Assembly (NCBI GenBank): GCA_902591315.1 | Contig: CACJAI010000001.1 | Location: 100,402 to 164,401, forward strand | DNA length: 64,000 nucleotides | Reading direction: 5' to 3' | DNA from: an uncultured Alphaproteobacteria bacterium | Lineage (GTDB): Bacteria > Pseudomonadota > Alphaproteobacteria > HIMB59 | Shown here: positions 59,055-64,000 of the stretch, in pieces | Layout: each line of letters starts with the position of its first letter | How positions within the stretch are numbered: position 1 is the stretch's first letter | Program-made: the position numbers and the translations under genes | Notes under the pieces: model-generated | The model's input: the letters and a program-made list of their open reading frames with translations, nothing else | Database searches by the model: none | What the model was told of the DNA's origin: nothing

Positions 59055-59540
59055 ATGAAAAAATATTTATTGAGCTTAATAATTTTTGTCCTTTCATCAA
59101 ACATAACAACAATTGCAAATAGTTACTCTGTCTTTGGAGGCACATATGATTACGATGATGACAATACAACGAATTTATTTGGTCTAAATTATCATATGTC
59201 TAATAATGAAATAAATTTAATTAACATTTTATCCATTAACCCAGTTATTGGTGGTTTTATTACAGCTGAGAGCGCATCTATGTTTTATGGCGGGTTTGAA
59301 ACAAATTTTGGAGAGGATTCAATTTATTTGAACCTCTCTTCATCAGCTGGTATTTACAGTAATGGGGATGGTAAAGATTTAGGAAATGCTCTCCAATTTA
59401 AATCTGAAGTAAATTTATTTTATAGAATATCTAAAGAATCTAGATTTGGTGTAGGATCTCATCACATTTCAAATGCAGGTTTAAATTCAGTAAATCCAGG
59501 CACAAATAATTATTACTTGATTTACAATAGAAATTTCTAA
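59055..59540 (+). CDS. PagL-like lipid A 3-O-deacylase / acyloxyacyl hydrolase family
   Basis: 161 residues with a signal peptide (about residues 1-22), then amphipathic beta-strands of a small outer-membrane barrel and a C-terminal aromatic residue (RNF). The catalytic-type motif is His136-His137-Ile-Ser139-Asn-Ala-Gly, as in PagL. Twelve residues after the Ser, where P. aeruginosa PagL has its Glu, this protein has Asn151 (PGTNNYY). It is probably an outer-membrane enzyme or relict trimming lipid A. Confidence 0.78.
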   Translation: MKKYLLSLIIFVLSSNITTIANSYSVFGGTYDYDDDNTTNLFGLNYHMSNNEINLINILSINPVIGGFITAESASMFYGGFETNFGEDSIYLNLSSSAGIYSNGDGKDLGNALQFKSEVNLFYRISKESRFGVGSHHISNAGLNSVNPGTNNYYLIYNRNF

Positions 59541-59594
59541 AACTTTCGAAATTATCCAATTGTTAATTTGCAAAATTCGTTTATTTTTAGCTGA

Positions 59595-60455
59595 ATGACT
59601 AAAAACTTTTTAGCTTATTTATTATTCTCAATCTTAATTGTAATAATTCTTGTAATTGGATATGAGGAAATTAAATATTATTTTGATGCTAATCCTTACA
59701 TAAATGGAATAATTCTTCTAACACTTATAATCGGTTTTCTTCTATACTCCTTTAAGATATTCACTTTAAGCTCAGAGTTTAGATTCATGAATTCTGTTGC
59801 ATTTGGAAAATTAAAACTAAACGACTCATCTTTAAACAACTATCCAATTACCAAATCTATTGCAAATAATCTAGGTATAACAACCACTAACAAAAGTATA
59901 ACTAAAACACTTGATGAGATACTAGATGATCTTTTGTCAATTGTAGAAAGTGGAAGTGACATATCAAAATATCTTATAAACTTAGCTATATTCTTAGGGC
60001 TCATAGGAACTTTTTATGGTTTGCTTTTAACAATAGGGAGTGTTTCGAATGTCATTGACAGTCTGTCAATTGAAGAACAAGACTTTAGTGCTTTTTTTAA
60101 TAATCTAAAAGATGGTTTAAAGTCACCTTTATCTGGAATGACAATTGCCTTTAGCTCATCATTGTTCGGTTTAGTGACTTCCTTGATTTTAGGACTTTAT
60201 GAAATAATCACTAGAGGCATTAAGCAGAATTACTATGAATTCTGTGAAAATCAAATTCGACTTTTTTATAGATCTAGCCCGAATACAAATAAATTTAATC
60301 AGAATTCTGATAGTACCAACTTATCTCAAAATATTGTTTCTAAGCTTGATGATTTAGTTGATGGTATGAAAAATTCTAATGAAGATTTAAAGAAAGAAGT
60401 TATTACAGAACTTAAGTCTGTAAGCAGGTCTATCAAAGACTTAGACAAAAAGTGA
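59595..60455 (+). CDS. MotA/TolQ/ExbB-like proton channel protein
   Basis: 286 residues. Membrane segments lie at about 6-22, 37-55, 127-148 and 178-200. The block NLAIFLGLIGTFYGLLLTIGSV followed by DGLKSPLSGMTIAFSSSLFGLVTSLILGL is the MotA_ExbB family signature. A C-terminal cytoplasmic helical tail follows. It is overlapped by 4 nt by a MotB-like partner. There are no flagellar genes in the window, so a Tol- or Zor-like energised envelope complex is more likely than a motor. Confidence 0.83.
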   Translation: MTKNFLAYLLFSILIVIILVIGYEEIKYYFDANPYINGIILLTLIIGFLLYSFKIFTLSSEFRFMNSVAFGKLKLNDSSLNNYPITKSIANNLGITTTNKSITKTLDEILDDLLSIVESGSDISKYLINLAIFLGLIGTFYGLLLTIGSVSNVIDSLSIEEQDFSAFFNNLKDGLKSPLSGMTIAFSSSLFGLVTSLILGLYEIITRGIKQNYYEFCENQIRLFYRSSPNTNKFNQNSDSTNLSQNIVSKLDDLVDGMKNSNEDLKKEVITELKSVSRSIKDLDKK

Positions 60456-61735
60456 GCTATCTCTCTAAAACCCAAAGTTCAGATAATGGAAATATAATTT
60501 GGCCTGGATTTGTAGATGTATTGGCATCTACATTGATGGTTATAATTTTTATAATCTTACTATTCACAGTTGCTCAAGTTTATTTGGGAGATCTTGTAGT
60601 AGGAAAAAATGAACAAATACAAAGTTTAGAAAAGACAATTGATATACAAGACGAAACTATTGTGGAACAAGATGTAACACTTACAGATAAAGAGATTGAA
60701 TTAATTGACAGACAAAATTTAATTGAAAAACTTGATGAAGAGATATCAATTAAACAATCGCAAATTTTAGCTCAAGATACAATTATTCAAGACCAAGCAC
60801 TTGATATAGATAAACTAAATACGATAATTGCTAAAATTACTGATGAGCTATCTTTATCTTTAGCTGACAAAGAAACTCTTCAGCAAAATCTCTCTGAATT
60901 AAATAAACAACAAGAAAAATTAAAATCAGATTTAATAAAACTTGGTGGAGAAAACAGTGAGCTAGTTGGACAAATTGGAGAGTCACAAAATAGAATCGAA
61001 AACCTTCTAGAGTCATTAAGTTCCTCAGAGAATATAAATCAAGAATTGCAAAACAAATTATCTACTTTAGAGGAGAGGTCAGCAATACAATCAAGTGATT
61101 TAAATGAGGCTTTAAATTTGATATCAAATTTAGCATTAGATATTGAGATACTTAGTAATGAAATTAATCTCTTAAATAACTTACTGGAATCTAAAGAGGC
61201 TGAAATAGCTCAAAATGAGATAGAACTAGGTGAGTTAGGAGATAGATTAAATAGAGTACTTACTAGTGAATTATTCAAATTACAAAAGTATAAATCAGAA
61301 TTTTTTGGCAAGTTATCTGAAGCTTTAGCTGATAGAGACGATATCCAAATTAAAGGAGATAGATTTATTTTTCAATCTGAGATCTTATTTGACTCCGGAA
61401 GTGCAAATATTCAAGAAGAGGGAAGGGTTGCTCTATCTCTTATTACTAAAACAATTATAGAAGTTACAGAGTCAATACCTTCTGATTTAAATTGGATTTT
61501 ACAAATAGACGGTCACACTGATAAAATTCCTATTTCTACCTCTCAATTTCCATCAAATTGGGAACTATCTCACGCTAGAGCGCTTGAGGTCGTAAAATTT
61601 CTTATTCAACAAGGAATCCCTGCTAACAAATTGTCAGCAAATGGTTATGGAGAATATCAACCTATCAACACAGGAGATACTAGAGATGACCTTAAAGAAA
61701 ATCGAAGAATTGAATTAAAAATTACTCAAAAGTAA
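60452..61735 (+). CDS. MotB/OmpA-like protein with long coiled coil
   Basis: 427 residues, start GTG 60452. A membrane segment lies at about residues 22-45, with Asp22 in PGFVDVLASTLMV in the position of the ion-binding Asp of MotB. It is followed by a long predicted coiled coil (about 55-265) and a C-terminal OmpA domain that binds peptidoglycan (FDSGSANIQEEGR; QIDGHTDKIPIS; SANGYGEYQPIN; NRRIELKI). Together with the upstream gene it forms a two-part stator-like pair. The coiled coil suggests a long reach through the periplasm. Confidence 0.86.
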   Translation: MSYLSKTQSSDNGNIIWPGFVDVLASTLMVIIFIILLFTVAQVYLGDLVVGKNEQIQSLEKTIDIQDETIVEQDVTLTDKEIELIDRQNLIEKLDEEISIKQSQILAQDTIIQDQALDIDKLNTIIAKITDELSLSLADKETLQQNLSELNKQQEKLKSDLIKLGGENSELVGQIGESQNRIENLLESLSSSENINQELQNKLSTLEERSAIQSSDLNEALNLISNLALDIEILSNEINLLNNLLESKEAEIAQNEIELGELGDRLNRVLTSELFKLQKYKSEFFGKLSEALADRDDIQIKGDRFIFQSEILFDSGSANIQEEGRVALSLITKTIIEVTESIPSDLNWILQIDGHTDKIPISTSQFPSNWELSHARALEVVKFLIQQGIPANKLSANGYGEYQPINTGDTRDDLKENRRIELKITQK

Positions 61736-61737
61736 AT

Positions 61738-62295
61738 TTATTCAATCCACATTTTGATAATCTTATCTGGATCATCTACTAAACCATTTTTTATAGGATC
61801 GCCTTTTTTGATTGCGTCAACAAACTCCATTCCTTCAATTACTTCGCCCCAAACAGTATATTGTCCGTCTAAGTGCGGAGTATCACCGAAACAAATAAAA
61901 AATTGACTATCAGCACTATTTGGATCTTGTGCACGTGCCATACTTAAAGTTCCTCTTTTATGTGGCATGTCATTAAATTCTGCTTCAACATTGTTACCAG
62001 AACCACCTGTACCTGCTCTTCTTAAATCATAGTTATCTGAATTTGAATTACCAAACTGAACATCTCCTGTTTGGGCCATAAAACCATCTATTACTCTGTG
62101 AAAAACTACCCCATCGTAACTGCCTTTGGTAACTAGATCAGTTATTTGTTTAACATGTTTTGGAGCCTTATCTTCAAAGGTCTTTATTTTGACGATTCCG
62201 TCTTTAAGTTGTAAATTAATAACATCCTCCTTAGAATATAAATTGCTAGAAAATAGTAAAAATGAAATTGAAAATAGTAATTTAATCAAACTCAT
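61738..62295 (-). CDS. ppiA: Peptidyl-prolyl isomerase, cyclophilin type, exported
   Basis: 185 residues. A signal peptide (about 1-21) precedes the cyclophilin domain with VVFHRVIDGFMAQTGDVQ (catalytic Arg), SQFFICFGDTPHLDGQYTVWGEV and MARAQDPNSADSQ. It assists folding in the periplasm. It converges on the OmpA-like gene with a 2-nt gap and is 35 nt downstream of sufE on the same strand. Confidence 0.93.
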   Translation of the reverse strand: MSLIKLLFSISFLLFSSNLYSKEDVINLQLKDGIVKIKTFEDKAPKHVKQITDLVTKGSYDGVVFHRVIDGFMAQTGDVQFGNSNSDNYDLRRAGTGGSGNNVEAEFNDMPHKRGTLSMARAQDPNSADSQFFICFGDTPHLDGQYTVWGEVIEGMEFVDAIKKGDPIKNGLVDDPDKIIKMWIE

Positions 62296-62330
62296 TACAT
62301 GAAATTAACATAGTTTACAGTCAATTAAAT

Positions 62331-62747
62331 TTATTTATTTGATAAATCTGTCGCTATTGATTTTATTTTTTTTCTTAGCGAATTAAGGCCATTAGATCTT
62401 GATTGACCTAGATGATTAGAAAGACCAATTTCTTCAAAAAAAGATAGGGGGTTGTTTATTATAGTTTCAGGAGTCTCTTCATTGTAAGCAAAATAAACTA
62501 AATAAAACAAACCTTTTACAATCACAGAGTCACTTGAACCAGAAAGGTTAATTTTTCCATCAATAAATTTTGGTACCATCCATAGATTTGATGTACATCC
62601 TTGAACACGATATTCCTCAGTCTTATAGCTATCTTCAAGATCAGGGAGTTTTTTTCCTAAATCTATAAGGTATTGATATTTTTCTTCCCAATTATCAAAA
62701 AAAGAGAAATCTTCTTTAATTTTGTTGATTTTTTCATGAATTAACAT
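62331..62747 (-). CDS. sufE: Cysteine desulfuration protein SufE
   Basis: 138 residues. The sulfur-accepting Cys is Cys51 in EEYRVQGCTSNLWM, the same position as in E. coli SufE. The N-terminal DLGKKLPDLEDSYKTEEYRV is typical. It takes persulfide sulfur from SufS for Fe-S assembly; the rest of the suf operon is not here. It is divergent from rpmJ across 39 nt. Confidence 0.93.
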   Translation of the reverse strand: MLIHEKINKIKEDFSFFDNWEEKYQYLIDLGKKLPDLEDSYKTEEYRVQGCTSNLWMVPKFIDGKINLSGSSDSVIVKGLFYLVYFAYNEETPETIINNPLSFFEEIGLSNHLGQSRSNGLNSLRKKIKSIATDLSNK

Positions 62748-62786
62748 AGATTTTTGCCTTATTATTTATAACTAATACATTAAATT

Positions 62787-62912
62787 ATGAAAATTAAAAG
62801 TTCTCTAAAAACAGCTAAAACCAGAGATAAAAATAATCAACTGGTTAGAAGAAAGGGTAGGTTATATGTAATCAATAAAACCAACCCAAGAATGAAAGCC
62901 AGACAAGGCTAA
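62787..62912 (+). CDS. rpmJ: Ribosomal protein bL36 (zinc-less form)
   Basis: A 41-codon gene: ATG 62787 to TAA 62912. The protein starts [20 protein letters not shown], continues [21 protein letters not shown], and lacks the four zinc ligands of type-1 L36; this is the normal form in alphaproteobacteria. It lies between divergent sufE and convergent trxB (2-nt gap), apparently as a single-gene unit. A weak TTGCCT-N16-TACATT promoter (62754-62781) is possible. Confidence 0.94.
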   Translation: MKIKSSLKTAKTRDKNNQLVRRKGRLYVINKTNPRMKARQG

Positions 62913-62914
62913 AC

Positions 62915-63835
62915 TTAATCTAGATACTTCTCAACTTCTAATGCTGCCATACATCCCATACCAGCTGCTGTAACAGCCTGTCTATAAATCTTATCTTTGA
63001 CATCCCCTGCAGCAAATACTCCTTCAATTGAGGTTTTTGTACTATCTGGATCTGTAATAATATATCCACCCTCATCCATTTTTAGTTGACCTTTAAATAA
63101 TTGTGTTGCTGGATCATGCCCTATCGCAATAAATACACCATCTATTTTTAGATTTGAAATTTTATTTTTTTGTTTATTCAACAAGTCTATTGACTCTAAA
63201 TCATCTTTGCCATTAAATTTAGTTACTTCACTATTCCAAATAAACTCTATTTTAGAATTTTGTTTTAATCGATCTTGTAATATTTTTTCAGCTCTTAATT
63301 TATCTCTTCTGTGAACAAGATAAACTTTTGTTGCAAACTTAGTTAAAAATAATGCTTCCTCAGCTGCACTATTTCCACCACCAATTACAGCAACCTCTTT
63401 ATCCTTAAAGAAAAAACCATCACAAGTTGCACAAGCAGATAGTCCATGACCTTGAAATTTAGCCTCATTTTCTAAACCAAGCCATCTTGCTTGAGCTCCT
63501 GTGCTAATTATCACAGTTTTGGTATTTAGAGTTGTGCCATTATCTAAATTTAATTTTTTAATTTTTTCGTTTAAAAAAACTTCTGTTACTTGTGAATTTA
63601 TTATTTCAGTACCAACATGTGCGGCTTGCTTTTGCATTTGTTCCATTAACCAGGGACCTTGGATAGGATCTTCGTAACCTGGGTAGTTTTCTACATCAGT
63701 GGTAATGGTGAGTTGACCACCAGGCTGAAAACCACTCACTAAAATAGGATTTAAATTAGCCCTAGCAGCATATATTGCAGCAGTATATCCAGCAGGTCCT
63801 GAACCTATAATAATAACGTTATTAATTTCAGCCAT
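62915..63835 (-). CDS. trxB: Thioredoxin reductase
   Basis: 306 residues. FAD motif GSGPAGYTAAIYAA, redox-active CATC in SACATCDGFFF, NADPH motif VIGGGNSAAEEALFL, and the C-terminal FAD block VFAAGDVKDKIYRQAVTAAGMG are all intact. It reduces thioredoxin with NADPH. Its start overlaps the stop of the upstream gene by 8 nt, so the two are probably co-translated. Confidence 0.96.
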   Translation of the reverse strand: MAEINNVIIIGSGPAGYTAAIYAARANLNPILVSGFQPGGQLTITTDVENYPGYEDPIQGPWLMEQMQKQAAHVGTEIINSQVTEVFLNEKIKKLNLDNGTTLNTKTVIISTGAQARWLGLENEAKFQGHGLSACATCDGFFFKDKEVAVIGGGNSAAEEALFLTKFATKVYLVHRRDKLRAEKILQDRLKQNSKIEFIWNSEVTKFNGKDDLESIDLLNKQKNKISNLKIDGVFIAIGHDPATQLFKGQLKMDEGGYIITDPDSTKTSIEGVFAAGDVKDKIYRQAVTAAGMGCMAALEVEKYLD

Positions 63836-64000
63836 CTATTGGCCAGCTAGTGGGGAAGGTTACATAATTTATCTGCATGCATCTTCTCTCAACCTTAATT
63901 TCTTTTTTTTCAAGTCCGTGCCAAGTATTATTGCCTGAAGCAAAAAAATAACCAGTGTTATGTTTATAAGGAACTGTCTTTACAAGCTTCATTTCAGTAT
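63828..64000 (-). CDS. Probable 2-oxoglutarate/Fe(II) oxygenase, C-terminal end (partial)
   Basis: The last 56 codons of a gene running in from the right edge, ending at TGA 63830-63828. The protein reads KTVPYKHNTGYFFASGNNTW, then HGLEKKEIKVERRCMQINYV. A His after Trp and an Arg about ten residues later are spaced like the distal iron His and the 2-oxoglutarate-binding Arg of the double-stranded beta-helix oxygenases. The N-terminal HxD motif is outside the window, so the call is tentative. It overlaps trxB by 8 nt. Confidence 0.6.
   Translation of the reverse strand, partial: TEMKLVKTVPYKHNTGYFFASGNNTWHGLEKKEIKVERRCMQINYVTFPTSWPIDG

Noticed and set aside
59541..59594. Inverted repeat (CGAAATT ... 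AAATTCG) before the MotA-like gene
   Set aside because: Arms are short, AT-rich and imperfect; expected by chance at this composition.
60452..61735. Zorya-type defence system (ZorA/ZorB)
   Set aside because: The MotA/MotB-like pair resembles it in architecture, but there are no ZorC/ZorD/ZorE-like genes next to it; neighbours are housekeeping genes.

Overview
The window reads as a piece of the core chromosome of a free-living, extremely streamlined, AT-rich alphaproteobacterium, most likely a marine plankton lineage of the SAR11/HIMB59 type (this placement is inference). The basis is gene families and linkages typical of alphaproteobacteria: class I lysyl-tRNA synthetase, J-domain protein/CobS/CobT next to BolA, DUF1178, DUF4167, DUF6165, an NDUFAF5-like methyltransferase, a Cys-free L36, aroK-aroB-CNNM, and hisS-prfA-prmC. 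To this are added about 70% or more A+T by eye and almost no spacer DNA. Adding up the gaps between annotated genes gives roughly 0.84 kb of 64 kb; the longest gap is 108 bases. No stretch over 300 bases lacks a gene. I see no insertion sequence, prophage, CRISPR array, rRNA operon or convincing Rho-independent terminator.

Layout. 1-6.4 kb: end of a Do-type periplasmic protease, miaA, then branched-chain amino acid synthesis (ilvB, ilvH, ilvC, leuA). 6.4-12.2 kb: the elongasome (mreB, mreC, mreD, mrdA/PBP2, rodA) followed by a small cupin and a DUF6165 protein. 12.2-15.2 kb: apt and panB starting on overlapping codons in opposite directions, polyprenyl diphosphate synthase, a tRNA methyltransferase. 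15.2-21.4 kb: S49 peptidase, single-chain GlyRS, YgfZ, GT9 glycosyltransferase, pyrC, purK, purE. 21.4-25.4 kb: short-chain dehydrogenase, photolyase-like protein, second short-chain dehydrogenase, heme A synthase. 25.5-31.5 kb: ferredoxin, LysRS, pyrD, HAD phosphatase, rpmB, queuosine-precursor transporter, tgt. 31.5-37.8 kb: CobT/CobS/J-protein, bolA, CNNM/CorC, aroB, aroK. 37.8-43.7 kb: a 43-codon membrane microprotein, a large periplasmic protein of unknown function, xerD, accA, secA. 43.7-54.8 kb: degenerate methyltransferase, an orphan, nitrilase, DUF1178, ubiG, lysC, RodZ-like protein, ispG, hisS, prfA, prmC, DUF4167, M23 peptidase. 54.8-64 kb: Gate-domain membrane protein, DUF1045, DsbA, murJ, tRNA-Val, PagL-like protein, a MotA-like/OmpA pair, cyclophilin, sufE, rpmJ, trxB and the end of a probable 2-oxoglutarate oxygenase.

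The genes are packed in co-directional runs, and many neighbours overlap by 4 or 8 nt. The functional themes are envelope growth (MreBCD-PBP2-RodA, MurJ, M23, RodZ-like, PagL-like), amino-acid, nucleotide and cofactor synthesis, and translation.

I found no clear new defence or mobile system. The most interesting signals are familiar enzymes that have lost hallmark residues: a photolyase-family protein of the Fe-S type with none of the four cluster cysteines, a tRNA-guanine transglycosylase with only one of three zinc cysteines, an NDUFAF5-type methyltransferase without the SAM glycine motif, and a tRNA-Val(GAC) with C instead of the near-invariant U33. The overlapping apt/panB start codons and near-leaderless promoter spacings are further points to check.
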